Below, piece after piece: positions 1 through 8,365 of a stretch of DNA of 48,981 nt; position 1 is the first letter of the stretch, and the number at the start of each line of letters is the position of its first letter. The DNA comes from Terrimonas sp. (GTDB lineage: Bacteria; Bacteroidota; Bacteroidia; Chitinophagales; Chitinophagaceae): assembly GCF_003075435.1 (NCBI RefSeq), contig NZ_QCZJ01000036.1:1-48981 (forward strand). Direction: 5' to 3'. The notes under the pieces were generated by a model that was given only the letters and a program-made list of their open reading frames with translations, was not told the DNA's origin and made no database searches. The position numbers and the translations under genes were made by a program.

Positions 1-59
1 ACTACTTTTTGCTTAAAGCTAATACTATACCGGATCACCGTTTGGACATCTCTTGTCAT
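1..59 (-). CDS. IS transposase OrfA, N-terminal fragment
   Basis: Minus-strand ATG at 59-57 opens a frame that runs off the window: MTRDVQTVIRYSISFKQKV. The 'YSISFKQKVV' segment resembles the beginning of the helix-turn-helix OrfA of IS3-family transposases. It is identical to the fragment at the right end. Only 19 codons are visible, so whether the gene is intact cannot be judged. Confidence 0.55.
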   Translation of the reverse strand, partial: MTRDVQTVIRYSISFKQKV

Positions 60-113
60 GGTATTACAGATTTTTTTGTTCTTAAATCTGTCTACTTATG
101 CTAGGACAAGACA
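1..113 (-). mobile_element. Left IS copy, inner end (partial)
   Basis: This 113-bp segment is the exact reverse complement of 48864-48976 at the other end of the window. Its inner tip reads 5'-TGTCTTGTCCTAGCATAAG (minus strand), and the flanking DNA diverges immediately outside it, which sets the element boundary at position 113. A 5'-TG tip, a leader of about 54 bp and then an ORF starting MTRDVQTVIRYSIS fit the left end of an IS3-type element. The rest of the element lies outside the window. The family assignment is an inference from this short stretch. Confidence 0.8.
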
Positions 114-150
114 CTGATAGCTGATCGCTGAAAGCTGATACCCGACAGCC
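114..150. repeat. GCTGATAGCTGA-type intergenic repeat abutting the IS
   Basis: Directly outside the left IS tip lies a run of degenerate GCTGATAGCTGATCGCTGAA units. Similar units occur at 13467-13575 and 48826-48859, the latter also within a few bases of an IS tip. The repeat has no coding potential. Low-complexity AGCTGATA-type spacers like this are scattered between genes in this window. Confidence 0.6.
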
Positions 151-235
151 ATCAATATGTTAAAATTTTGTTGAACAGTTTAATTTAAGCGGAGGCAAAA
201 TAGCAGTGCTTATTTATTAGTTGTTTAAACGAGTA

Positions 236-261
236 TTGCGTTGGTTTTTAAGCTAATTTTG
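236..261 (+). promoter_or_regulatory. Predicted promoter of ccmE-ccmF
   Basis: TTG at 236-238 and TAATTTTG at 254-261 match the Bacteroidota -33/-7 pattern (TTG, TAnnTTTG), although the 15-bp spacer is shorter than usual. Transcription would begin near 267, so the in-frame TTG at 241 cannot be the start codon; the ATG at 286 can. Confidence 0.5.
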
Positions 262-285
262 CGGAGTTCAACCGGATTTTCCATT

Positions 286-702
286 ATGAAAAGAATTCAT
301 ATAATAACATTGGTATTGATTGCTGTAGCTATTGCATATATGCTGGTTACCATGTCAAAAGATCTTACTACTTACGATACCATTGCTTCAGCCCGCCAGA
401 AACAGGGAAAATATATTCACCTGATAGCCAGATTAGACAGATCAAAGGATATTCAGTACGACCCGGTTAAAGACCCCAATTACCTTGCTTTTTACGCGGT
501 TGACTCACTGGGCGGTCAAACAAAAGTTATATACCACAGCACCAAGCCGCCGGAGCTGGAAATGAGTGAAAGAATAGTGCTGAAGGGTAAAATGAACGGC
601 GATACATTTGAGTGCAAAGAGATATTATTAAAATGTCCTTCTAAATACAAAGACGATCCTGCACACCAGGAAAAAGAATTAACAAACAAAATGCAGGATT
701 AA
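286..702 (+). CDS. ccmE: Cytochrome c maturation protein CcmE, CxxxY type
   Basis: Periplasmic haem chaperone that takes haem from the CcmABCD module and passes it to CcmF. The 138-residue product has one N-terminal membrane anchor (about residues 5-22) followed by a small beta-barrel (OB-type) domain, the usual CcmE layout. The haem-attachment segment reads LLKCPSKYKDD, that is Cys-x-x-x-Tyr, in place of the His-x-x-x-Tyr of E. coli. CxxxY CcmE proteins are known from archaea and Desulfovibrio-like bacteria, where the Cys carries haem. I chose ATG 286 rather than an upstream TTG at 241 because the promoter -7 box lies downstream of the TTG. It sits 6 bp before ccmF; ccmB and ccmC are not visible upstream, where the IS lies. 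Confidence 0.85.
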   Translation: MKRIHIITLVLIAVAIAYMLVTMSKDLTTYDTIASARQKQGKYIHLIARLDRSKDIQYDPVKDPNYLAFYAVDSLGGQTKVIYHSTKPPELEMSERIVLKGKMNGDTFECKEILLKCPSKYKDDPAHQEKELTNKMQD

Positions 703-708
703 TCAGAC

Positions 709-3159
709 ATGCTTTATCAGGGTGAACACTTATGGGCAGGGCAATTAGGACATTTTTGCGTCCTCTTGTCTTTTATAGCTGCTTTGGTTGCAACGTTTTC
801 TTATTTTAAGGCTACGCAGGCCAGATTAGTAGAGGAGCATAATAGCTGGAAGAAACTTGCGCGTATTTCTTTTTACATTGAATTTGTTTCTGTGATAGCG
901 ACATTTGTAATGTTGTATATCATTATTTACAACCATTATTTTGAATACCAGTTTGCATATAAGCATTCAAGCCGCACACTCCCTACTGAATATTTGCTGA
1001 GTAGCTTTTGGGAAGGGCAGGAAGGTAGTTTTATGCTCTGGAATTTCTGGCATTGCATACTTGGTTTATTGATAATAAGCACGGCAAAGAAATGGGAGGC
1101 TCCTGTTATGACTGTTGTTTCGCTTGCCCAGGTGTTTTTATCTTCATTTGTAATAGGTATTTATTTTTTCGATGTAAAGGTCGGCAGCAGTCCGTTTGTA
1201 TTGATGCGCAATGAAAATCCCTGGGCGCCAATCTTCCAGGACCCGCAATACCTGCAAAAATACCTGCGTGATGGAAATGGACTCAATATACTGTTACAGA
1301 ATTACTGGATGACAATACATCCACCCGTGATCTTCCTTGGTTTTGCCTCTACCATTGTTCCTTTTGCATTTGCCATAGCAGGATTGTGGAAGAAAGAGTA
1401 TAGTGAATGGATAAAACCTGCCCTGCCCTGGACGCTTTTCAGTGCCGCGATGCTGGGGGTTGGTATAATGATGGGGGCAGCCTGGGCTTATGAATCGCTT
1501 ACATTTGGCGGCTACTGGGCATGGGATCCTGTAGAGAACGCATCACTGGTTCCCTGGCTGATCATGGTTGCCGGGCTGCATATTATGCTGGTGAATAAAT
1601 CAACAGGACATTCATCCAAAGCCAGCTTCTGGTTTTTGTTCCTTGCATTTTTAACATTAATATATTCAACATTTCTCACCCGCACCGGTGTACTGGGCGA
1701 TACATCTGTACATTCATTTACAGGAGAAGGTGATTCTTTATTCTGGCACCTGATCATAAAAATGTCTTTATTCTCCCTGTTGTTTGTTTTCCTTTACTTT
1801 AAAAACAGCAAACAAATCCCGGTTGTAAAAAAAGAAGAAGAAATATCATCAAGGGAATTCTGGATGTTTGTTGGAGCGCTGGTGTTTTTAATATCCGCGG
1901 CATATATTACGTTTTATACTTCATTGCCTATTATCAACAAAATATTCGGAACGAACAAAGCCATAGGCGAAGACCCTGAATATATTTATAACAGGGTGAT
2001 GATACTGATAGCGGTAATTATCGGTTTGCTTACGGCTATAACACAATACCTGAAGTATAAAGGTACTCCGCGGAATTTCTGGATGAAAAAGGTTGCCGTT
2101 CCTACTTTCATCGCGGCGTTGATCTCCCTGTCAATAAGTATTTTCGGAAAAATAAGTTATGATAAGTATGGTGCAGGGTATCTCGGCGCTATACATCTTG
2201 CATTGTTCGCGTCAATATATTCGGTAGTAGCGAACACCGCATATATCTGGTCGGGTTTAAAGGGAAAATTAAAATCAGCGGGTGGTTCGGTTGCGCATAT
2301 CGGTTTTGGATTGGTGCTTGTTGCGATCTTAATTACTTCTTCAAAAAAAGAAGTGATATCTATTAACAGAACAGGCATAATGATACCGGGCTTAACAGAC
2401 CCTAAAGGAAGACCTGATAGCGGGCTTGAGAATATTACACTTATAATGGGCGTGCCTACACCTATGGGCAAATACATGGTAACATATGAAGGAGATACCA
2501 GTTTGCCGAATGATGAGAAGATGTATTTTAAAGTAAATTATGTACATAAGGATTCTGCAACACAAAAGATAAAAGAGCAGTTTACATTATATCCTGATGC
2601 ATTTTTAATGAAAGGTGAGGAGGGAAGAACAAGTCTTTCTGCCAACCCGGATTCGCGTCATTACTGGAACAAAGATATTTTTACGTTTGTAACCTCCATG
2701 CCGGATCCTGAAGCCGCGAAAGATACTGCTTCATTTAAAAATTTTCCTGTGCGCACAGGCGATACGATATATTATTCGAAAGGCTATATTTTAGTTGACC
2801 AGGTAATTGAAGCGAATAAAAACAGCAACAAAGATCTTCCGTTGGTTGACAGTGCGTGGCTTGCAGATGTAAGCGTTGTAAGCAATGACGGCATGAGCTA
2901 TAAAGCAAACCCGGCCTTGTTTGCCAAGGGCAATAACTTAATACCTAAACGTGATACTGTTATTTCTCAAAGCCTTGTGCTGCAGGTTGATAAAACCGCT
3001 AAAGGAATTGAACTGGGTGTTAAAGAATCTAACGCGGTAATGAAGTATATTACCTTAAAAGCGTTTCAGTTTCCTTTTATCGGGCTGCTATGGCTGGGGG
3101 TGATTATTATGACCATTGGGTTTTTTATGAGTATGTTCCGGAGATTTTCAGCCAATTAG
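709..3159 (+). CDS. ccmF: Haem lyase CcmF / CcsA-type cytochrome c assembly protein
   Basis: Integral membrane protein that joins haem from CcmE to apocytochromes c. The 816-residue product has many membrane helices. The tryptophan-rich WWD-type haem-handling motif is at about residues 265-283 (GGYWAWDPVENASLVPW), and the conserved 'FWEGQEGSFMLW' block is near residue 100. A hydrophilic periplasmic domain of about 200 residues (about 560-780) precedes the last helix, making the protein longer than E. coli CcmF (about 647). It forms an operon with ccmE, separated by 6 bp. Conserved histidines near the membrane faces are present. I am confident of the family. Confidence 0.93.
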   Translation: MLYQGEHLWAGQLGHFCVLLSFIAALVATFSYFKATQARLVEEHNSWKKLARISFYIEFVSVIATFVMLYIIIYNHYFEYQFAYKHSSRTLPTEYLLSSFWEGQEGSFMLWNFWHCILGLLIISTAKKWEAPVMTVVSLAQVFLSSFVIGIYFFDVKVGSSPFVLMRNENPWAPIFQDPQYLQKYLRDGNGLNILLQNYWMTIHPPVIFLGFASTIVPFAFAIAGLWKKEYSEWIKPALPWTLFSAAMLGVGIMMGAAWAYESLTFGGYWAWDPVENASLVPWLIMVAGLHIMLVNKSTGHSSKASFWFLFLAFLTLIYSTFLTRTGVLGDTSVHSFTGEGDSLFWHLIIKMSLFSLLFVFLYFKNSKQIPVVKKEEEISSREFWMFVGALVFLISAAYITFYTSLPIINKIFGTNKAIGEDPEYIYNRVMILIAVIIGLLTAITQYLKYKGTPRNFWMKKVAVPTFIAALISLSISIFGKISYDKYGAGYLGAIHLALFASIYSVVANTAYIWSGLKGKLKSAGGSVAHIGFGLVLVAILITSSKKEVISINRTGIMIPGLTDPKGRPDSGLENITLIMGVPTPMGKYMVTYEGDTSLPNDEKMYFKVNYVHKDSATQKIKEQFTLYPDAFLMKGEEGRTSLSANPDSRHYWNKDIFTFVTSMPDPEAAKDTASFKNFPVRTGDTIYYSKGYILVDQVIEANKNSNKDLPLVDSAWLADVSVVSNDGMSYKANPALFAKGNNLIPKRDTVISQSLVLQVDKTAKGIELGVKESNAVMKYITLKAFQFPFIGLLWLGVIIMTIGFFMSMFRRFSAN

Positions 3160-3248
3160 GTTCATAGATTTTTGGGCGCATTCTAAATTGTCGCACCATT
3201 ATTCTCCTCGCCACTCCGTGGAGAGGAGATAAAGCCTGCCTGTTCGGT

Positions 3249-3331
3249 AGCTGCCCTGTACACATGCCTATATTGGGTATATAAGCAGCCCCTGCTGTAA
3301 AAGTATTAACACTTGTGCGTACAGGGTAGCT
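3249..3331. repeat. Imperfect inverted repeat
   Basis: AGCTGCCCTGTAC (3249-3261) faces GTACAGGGTAGCT (3319-3331), 12 of 13 positions pairing, with a 57-bp loop. It is embedded in 'CCACTCCGTGGAGAGGAG' and 'GGTAGGGGGGTGAGGA' spacer sequence. It has no T-run after it, so it does not look like a terminator. Confidence 0.55.
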
Positions 3332-3475
3332 GTTTGGTAGGGGGGTGAGGACAAATTAATATGAAGCGACAATTATATATAATACCCCATGAAGAAAACG
3401 TCAGTTACAAAACGGAAGCACTCTTACGTCATTTCGATCCCGCCCTCACGTTGTATTGAGTTAATGTATATTGCG

Positions 3476-3548
3476 GCGGGAGAGAAATCTGCCGGGCAGT
3501 AGTACAGTAGTTGAGCTTTGGCATAAAAGCCAAACAGATTTCTCCCGC
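3476..3548. repeat. Nested hairpin GCGGGAGA...AAATCTG
   Basis: GCGGGAGAGAAATCTG (3476-3491) pairs with CAGATTTCTCCCGC (3535-3548) except for a 2-nt bulge. Inside lies a second perfect hairpin, TTTGGC (3517-3522) with GCCAAA (3529-3534). The nested design suggests a mobile palindromic repeat rather than a simple terminator. Confidence 0.6.
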
Positions 3549-3863
3549 GCAAGTCAGTGATTTAATTATAGTGTTCGTGTTGGCTTGGTTATAATGACAT
3601 CATTATGGATGAATTGAAAAACAGGTTTCCTGCGTTGCGCCGTGTGTATAATGATTTAGCATTACAACAAATACTTTTTATAGAATAGCCACGGAATACA
3701 CTGATGATACTGATAAACACCGATACATTCCGTAAATATCCGCTATATCCGTTTTATCCGTGCTCCATTCTGCGTATCGGGCATGCCCGAAGTTATTTTT
3801 AAATAACCCCTGATATATTTCCTGCCACGAATTTCGGTGTCTGCCCGGCGGGAATGGGTTTGT

Positions 3864-3934
3864 TACACAAAGAGCCACGAAGGATACACAAATTTACACA
3901 GAGTGTTTTATTATTCTTTGTGGCTCTTTGTGTA
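3864..3934. repeat. ACACAAAGAGCCACGAAG inverted repeat
   Basis: Left arm 3864-3882 and right arm 3916-3934 pair at 18 of 19 positions (core TACACAAAGAGCCAC / GTGGCTCTTTGTGTA). The neighbouring 'TTTACACAGAG' and 'CTCTGTGAAAT' add further matches. A degenerate relative, 'CCACAAAGCCGCACTAAGG', lies at 48764-48782. CACAAAGnnCACnAAG repeats are common non-coding elements in this phylum. Confidence 0.6.
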
Positions 3935-4107
3935 GCCTTCGTGTACCTCTGTGAAATAACCAGTGAATATTGCAACCGGTAAGCCGGGAACTTGTAAGCT
4001 GTAACCGGCATCCTGCCGCATAGCGGCCAACTGTTTGTAGAAAGAAAGCAAATGTCATCCTTATATTTTTCCTGGATTTGGAATGCATCCTAGATTTTTC
4101 CTCCCGC

Positions 4108-5685
4108 TCATCTTATTGTATTTTCCAGAACAATAACAGAAGGACCGGTAGTCAGCCATTGTTTTCCCAGCCCTGTTGTGTCTCCGTCTGCTATAAAATA
4201 AACAAAAGAGCCTAAAACCAGGTCTGTATCTCCGTCTGCATCCATATCCCCGGCGTCCATTACAATCCATCTCCCTTTTGTTGCTTCCGGAAATGAGTAA
4301 TCGTCAAATTTCAGGTGCCCTTTATTTTCCAGGTAAATAAAGCTTTCGGTGGCATAATTGCGATAGTCGGGAAAGAAAGAAATAGCAGCAATATCAGGAT
4401 CTCCGTCCAGGTCATAATCGTTTACCATGGCTTTATATGCGCCATTCATCTGGTAGAAATAAGACTGGCGGAAATTGTTTTTACCATCGTTTAAGAAAAT
4501 ATAAATGCCGTGATAATTTTTCAGGATTGGCGTTTTGTCAGCATTATCACCGCACACATATACAATATCATCAAAACCATCTTTGTTAAAGTCAGCCAGC
4601 TCAATGTACTGAGATCCGTATAGTGGAGGAAATGATAATAACCGTTTTTCTTTAAACCTGCCTGCTCCCAGGTTCTCGTACAAAAAAACGCCCTCATCAG
4701 CCTGTGCCATCAATACATATATATCTGGTAATCCATCTTTATTGGCATCTTTAATAATTGCGGTAATGGCGCCGGGCTTACTGTTGAGCAGATTTTTGGT
4801 ATAGCCACCGTTTTGGTTTTGCTGAAACCAGGCCAGCTCACCTGTTTGATTACCAAACTCACAAATCACAGCATCTTCCAGCCCGTCTTTGTTCAAATCT
4901 TCAAAAGCTATACAAACCGGTCTTTTTAAGTTTGGAATAAGCATATCACCTGATTGAAATCCCATTCCCGTATCTTTTTTTACCAGGCGTTGTAAAGAAC
5001 CGTCGAATGCATCAGTAGGAAAAATGCCATTTCCTGCAATAGTGAGGAATAACTCATTTGATTTTTCCCTGAACTGCACAGGCGTTGATCTAAGTGGTAA
5101 GCTAAAATTTTCCCGGAGGTCAGGGTTTAAAAAAGTTAAAATACTTCGGCCGGGTTTTCCATCTGCGTACGCTATACCCTTATTGTCTGGCAGTATTTTA
5201 ACCATTGTGGTTAATGCGGGACGATGCGAAAATAACGTTTCCTTATACCGGAAATGTTTAAGCCCGATACGGATAGGGGTTTTTCGTACAGGCGGCAAAA
5301 TGGTATCAGGTGAATTTTTTATAAAATATTCCTCTATTTTATGCCAGTCTTCTTTTGCTAAAACAGGCTTTTCAGGAAATATATTGGCATTGCGCACCAC
5401 TTCGCCGCTTATACCAGCATCAAATAAGCTGTCGGGCCTGGATCCGCGGTTATATATACCCATGCGGTAACCCATAGCAGGCAGCACTGAGAGCTTCCAG
5501 CTTGAAGCAGGCAATAATTCGGGATTAACAAAAGCATGGCAACTGCTGCAATAGGTTAAAGCCAGTTCTTTCCCCGATAATGATGAAACCGGGGGTTCTT
5601 CTATTGCAGGTGTGTCGTTTTTGGGTTTGATTTTACATGCAATAAAAAGTAATACTACCAAAGAAAATGCAATCCATTGTTTCAT
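4108..5685 (-). CDS. FG-GAP/VCBS-repeat lipoprotein with an N-terminal c-type haem motif
   Basis: Exported lipoprotein of unknown substrate. Starting at ATG 5685 (525 residues) gives a clean type II signal, LLFIAC with Cys17 as the lipid anchor; the longer frame from 5745 would bury it. A single CSSCH haem c motif is at residues 46-50, in a segment shaped like a small cytochrome (GKELALTYCSSCH...LPAMGYRMG). Beyond about residue 110 it becomes a beta-propeller-like region with five calcium-loop FG-GAP/VCBS motifs: DLNKDGLED, DANKDGLPD, DFNKDGFDD, DYDLDGDPD and DMDADGDTD, at about 263, 310, 363, 421 and 480. ccmEF nearby could supply haem attachment, but no operon links them. The function is not known. 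Confidence 0.8.
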   Translation of the reverse strand: MKQWIAFSLVVLLFIACKIKPKNDTPAIEEPPVSSLSGKELALTYCSSCHAFVNPELLPASSWKLSVLPAMGYRMGIYNRGSRPDSLFDAGISGEVVRNANIFPEKPVLAKEDWHKIEEYFIKNSPDTILPPVRKTPIRIGLKHFRYKETLFSHRPALTTMVKILPDNKGIAYADGKPGRSILTFLNPDLRENFSLPLRSTPVQFREKSNELFLTIAGNGIFPTDAFDGSLQRLVKKDTGMGFQSGDMLIPNLKRPVCIAFEDLNKDGLEDAVICEFGNQTGELAWFQQNQNGGYTKNLLNSKPGAITAIIKDANKDGLPDIYVLMAQADEGVFLYENLGAGRFKEKRLLSFPPLYGSQYIELADFNKDGFDDIVYVCGDNADKTPILKNYHGIYIFLNDGKNNFRQSYFYQMNGAYKAMVNDYDLDGDPDIAAISFFPDYRNYATESFIYLENKGHLKFDDYSFPEATKGRWIVMDAGDMDADGDTDLVLGSFVYFIADGDTTGLGKQWLTTGPSVIVLENTIR

Positions 5686-5891
5686 GTGCTTGCTGAAGAT
5701 AAAGAATAAATAGCCCGCCAGATACCCAAACCTGTATTTATACACGTTCGTATATTATGCAAAATAATATTCCCTGATAAAGCTTTTTAACTTTGCTTTA
5801 GTTAAATTATTCCATGTTGGCAGCGGTTGGGTTACCATTATTGTCTCAGACGTATTAAAAATCAGGAAAAATCGTTTATTTTAATTATTGA

Positions 5892-6515
5892 ATGACGCGT
5901 GTGTGTAAATTATATCGTAAATCGACCCTTACCGTACTCTGTGTTATGCTGTGCTTTTTTGCGGCAAAATCACAAAGCAGGTATGGAGTGAATGATACCC
6001 TTACTGTTCCTGCTATTATTTATAAGGGCGATACCATGCCTTACCGCGAGCTGTCTACCGTATATATTTTTCTTGATCTTACACCGGCGCAACGCAGGGC
6101 GCATAAGGAATGGACCAGGCTGAGGAACGCGGTATATGTTACCTATCCTTATGCCAGGAAAGCTTCTGTTGTTTTTAATGATATTAAGGCGCACCTGGAT
6201 AGTATTCCGGATAAGGAAAAGCGCAAAGCTTATGTAAAAAGCCGCGAAAAGGACCTGCGCAGCGAGTTTACCAAACCGCTTACTGACCTCTCGGTTTACC
6301 AGGGTAAAGTTTTGATGAAACTGATTGCCAGGGAAACAGGCAATACCTGCTACGAGATCATCAAAGATTATAAAGGCAGTTTTTCCGCCGGCTTCTGGCA
6401 GAGCGTGGCATGGGTGTTTGGCAGCAGCCTGAAACAAACCTATAATGCCCAGGGTGATGACGCGGTGATTGAGGATATAGTGAGAGAGGTAAGGAGCATG
6501 TATGGGTATTATTAA
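5892..6515 (+). CDS. DUF4294 family protein, secreted
   Basis: Bacteroidota-specific protein of unknown function. The 207-residue product has an N-terminal export signal (VLCVMLCFFAAKSQS, cleavage likely after AKS at about residue 27). It continues with the family's typical opening 'DTMPYRELSTVYIF' and a charged helical body (LTPAQRRAHKEWTRLRNAVY), which I recognise as DUF4294. It has no cysteines or metal motif that would suggest catalysis. It stands alone on the plus strand, and a terminator follows at 6562. Confidence 0.8.
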   Translation: MTRVCKLYRKSTLTVLCVMLCFFAAKSQSRYGVNDTLTVPAIIYKGDTMPYRELSTVYIFLDLTPAQRRAHKEWTRLRNAVYVTYPYARKASVVFNDIKAHLDSIPDKEKRKAYVKSREKDLRSEFTKPLTDLSVYQGKVLMKLIARETGNTCYEIIKDYKGSFSAGFWQSVAWVFGSSLKQTYNAQGDDAVIEDIVREVRSMYGYY

Positions 6516-6561
6516 GGCTTTCAACTGTCAGTTCAGCAACGGTAGCTTTCAGCTTCCAGCC

Positions 6562-6585
6562 AACAGCTTTAAGAAGCTGTTTTTG
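6562..6585 (+). terminator. Rho-independent terminator after the DUF4294 gene
   Basis: AACAGCTT (6562-6569), loop TAAG, AAGCTGTT (6574-6581), then TTTGT. The perfect 8-bp stem followed by a T-rich tail lies about 45 bp after the stop codon. It sits between convergent genes. Confidence 0.6.
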
Positions 6586-6619
6586 TCACTGTTTTACATT
6601 TTAAATGACCTTGATTACT

Positions 6620-7342
6620 TTAATCGTTCCACCTGCCTGATTTCTTGAGATATCGTATAGTGAAGTAGTATAATAACAGTACCGGTAAAATAACAGCCAA
6701 TACCACATTTCTTTTTCCGGTATCATTTTGCGTGAGCTGCGGGTATTTAAAAAGGATGATCAGGGTGATACCTGTGAGCCATACGAATTGAGTGTTATAT
6801 TCTTTAATCAGCCATCTTTTCCATTTAAATTTCATTGATGAAAATGTAGCTGATATTCCTTTTAGCGAGGGTACCCACCTGTTAACTTTTTTACAATAAG
6901 TTTCAAATGATTCACCAAATTTTCCCCGGAGGAAATTTTCTTCGGCTAAAACAATAGACTGGTATATAAAAAGGAATAACGGTATTATAACCGACATATA
7001 CAATAATGAATTTGCGAGGATGCCTACCCCGGCTAGCATTAATATATTGCCTACATACAAAGGGTTGCGGCAGTGATTAAAAATGCCCTGGGTAACCAGT
7101 TGATCTGCGTGAACTTTTCCATCTTTTCCTCCTCTTATTATATAAGCAAGTCCAATGGTCATTCCTCTTGTTATTTGCCCTGTTACTGTTACCAATAAAC
7201 CAAGCACCAGCGGCCATATATAATAGTTTGATCCAAAAGCAGCTTCGCTGAAAAGCGGGGGTGAAGGAACGAAAAGCAAAAGATATAATACAATAAAGAG
7301 CAGGTTACGGTATTTAAAAAAGAAATTGCCTATAGTTATCAT
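6620..7342 (-). CDS. Isoprenylcysteine carboxyl methyltransferase (ICMT/PEMT)-like membrane protein
   Basis: Membrane methyltransferase-fold protein of 240 residues. The signature region is visible: GIFNHCRNPLYVGNIL (the 'RHPxYxG' SAM-site motif) followed by EENFLRGKFGESFETYCKKVNRWVP, the usual 'E..l...fG..Y..Y...v.r..P' end of the domain. Two extra C-terminal membrane helices follow the core domain. I chose ATG 7342 because it overlaps the stop of the upstream CmoA-like gene as ATGA, a sign of translational coupling; a longer frame from 7381 would run inside that gene. The substrate is unknown; relatives methylate isoprenylcysteine, phospholipids or small molecules. Confidence 0.75.
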   Translation of the reverse strand: MITIGNFFFKYRNLLFIVLYLLLFVPSPPLFSEAAFGSNYYIWPLVLGLLVTVTGQITRGMTIGLAYIIRGGKDGKVHADQLVTQGIFNHCRNPLYVGNILMLAGVGILANSLLYMSVIIPLFLFIYQSIVLAEENFLRGKFGESFETYCKKVNRWVPSLKGISATFSSMKFKWKRWLIKEYNTQFVWLTGITLIILFKYPQLTQNDTGKRNVVLAVILPVLLLYYFTIRYLKKSGRWND

Positions 7343-8070
7343 GCGTTCTTTTTGGCTATTATTCCAACAAAATTGTACCACTTAAAAAATATCTCGCAGT
7401 GCTCAAAGCCTGCATCTCTGAGCAGGGTTATATTTTCGCTGAGCTTATAAGGAATGAGCACGTTTTCAAGCGCTTCTCTTTTCTGTGAAATTTCCAGTTC
7501 ACTATAATTATGACGGCGTTTCATGTCGTAATAATATTTTATAAAGTCCCGGTTAAAACGACTGTCTTCCGCAAGAATTTTCTCAATCAATATCAAGGAG
7601 CCATCCCGGTTTACCCCATCAAATATTTTTTTCAGCAGGCGTTCACGGTTCATTGGTCTCACAAATTGTAACGTAAGGCAAAGCACTACTACCGATGCGT
7701 TTTCTATAGTAATATCTTTATTAAGGTCAGCAGTAATTAAATCTACTTTACGCTTGATTTCCAGGGCATTCAGCTTAGCTCTGCATTTGTCGAGCATGTC
7801 TTTTGAATCGTCAATGCCTATAAAGGGAATGGTAGCAGGTACTTTTTGATCCATATTGATCAGCGTTGTACCTGTAGAACAGCCAAGATCATATACATAT
7901 GAACCTTCTGTTGCATGATCAGCGGCCAATTCAGCCGCCATTCTTTGCATTTCTTCATAATAGGGAACGGAACGGTTAACCATATCGTCAAAAACGCCGG
8001 CTACTTTACTACTGAATTTAAAGTCAGATGGCTTTGAATATTGCTCCGCAAATACTTTGTCGGTTTCCAT
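7339..8070 (-). CDS. cmoA: CmoA-like carboxy-S-adenosylmethionine synthase
   Basis: SAM-binding class I methyltransferase-fold protein, 243 residues against 247 in E. coli CmoA. CmoA makes carboxy-SAM from SAM and prephenate for wobble-uridine modification of tRNA. The resemblance runs end to end: FDDMVNRSVPYYEEM, VYDLGCSTGTT (SAM loop, residues 59-69), IENASVVVLCLTLQF, YSELEISQKREALENV and AGFEHCEIFFKWYNF. The Arg in 'SQKR' (residue 198) matches E. coli Arg199, which as I recall contacts the carboxylate of carboxy-SAM, so the synthase activity is probably retained. No cmoB is present in the window. The downstream ICMT-like gene is coupled to it by an ATGA overlap. Confidence 0.8.
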   Translation of the reverse strand: METDKVFAEQYSKPSDFKFSSKVAGVFDDMVNRSVPYYEEMQRMAAELAADHATEGSYVYDLGCSTGTTLINMDQKVPATIPFIGIDDSKDMLDKCRAKLNALEIKRKVDLITADLNKDITIENASVVVLCLTLQFVRPMNRERLLKKIFDGVNRDGSLILIEKILAEDSRFNRDFIKYYYDMKRRHNYSELEISQKREALENVLIPYKLSENITLLRDAGFEHCEIFFKWYNFVGIIAKKNA

Positions 8071-8365
8071 AAGATTACGCTAATTGATAGTTAATGGTAC
8101 AACCTTTTTTTGGAATTTTCCTTTTTTCAATGTTACAAAACCTTAAAATTTATTGCTGTCAGATCATTGTTCAATCAGGTAATTTTTGTAAACCCGGTAT
8201 AAATTGACAACTTGTATATTCCTGTCCGGCGTTGATCGGTAATTTTTAATAATAACCTATTTTTCCTGATCTACTGCTATTGCTGTAATTTCGCAGCCAA
8301 ATTTTTTAACCAGGAAGTAAAACCTTGAGTATATTTTCCTCGTTTGCTTCTTATCTCTCAAAATT

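Larger units (their letters stand above)
3160..4107. other. Gene-free, repeat-rich intergenic region (948 bp)
   Basis: No credible coding sequence. The short minus-strand ORFs here run through repeat arms and have no protein-like composition. The stretch contains several separate inverted repeats, listed individually. It also holds a 'GGAATACACTGAT...ATCCGTTTTATCCGTG' block (about 3690-3765), which resembles dispersed non-coding repeats I know from Bacteroidota genomes. It separates the 3' end of ccmF from the 3' end of the convergent cytochrome gene. Confidence 0.7.

Noticed and set aside
241-285. TTG start for ccmE giving 15 extra residues
   Set aside because: The predicted -7 box TAATTTTG (254-261) lies after the TTG, and the extra residues would precede a clean N-terminal anchor.
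5024-5470. 148-codon plus-strand ORF
   Set aside because: It lies entirely within the coding frame of the FG-GAP cytochrome on the other strand, and lacks family-like composition.
5970-6524. 184-codon minus-strand ORF
   Set aside because: Antisense shadow of the DUF4294 gene, which has a signal peptide and family pattern.
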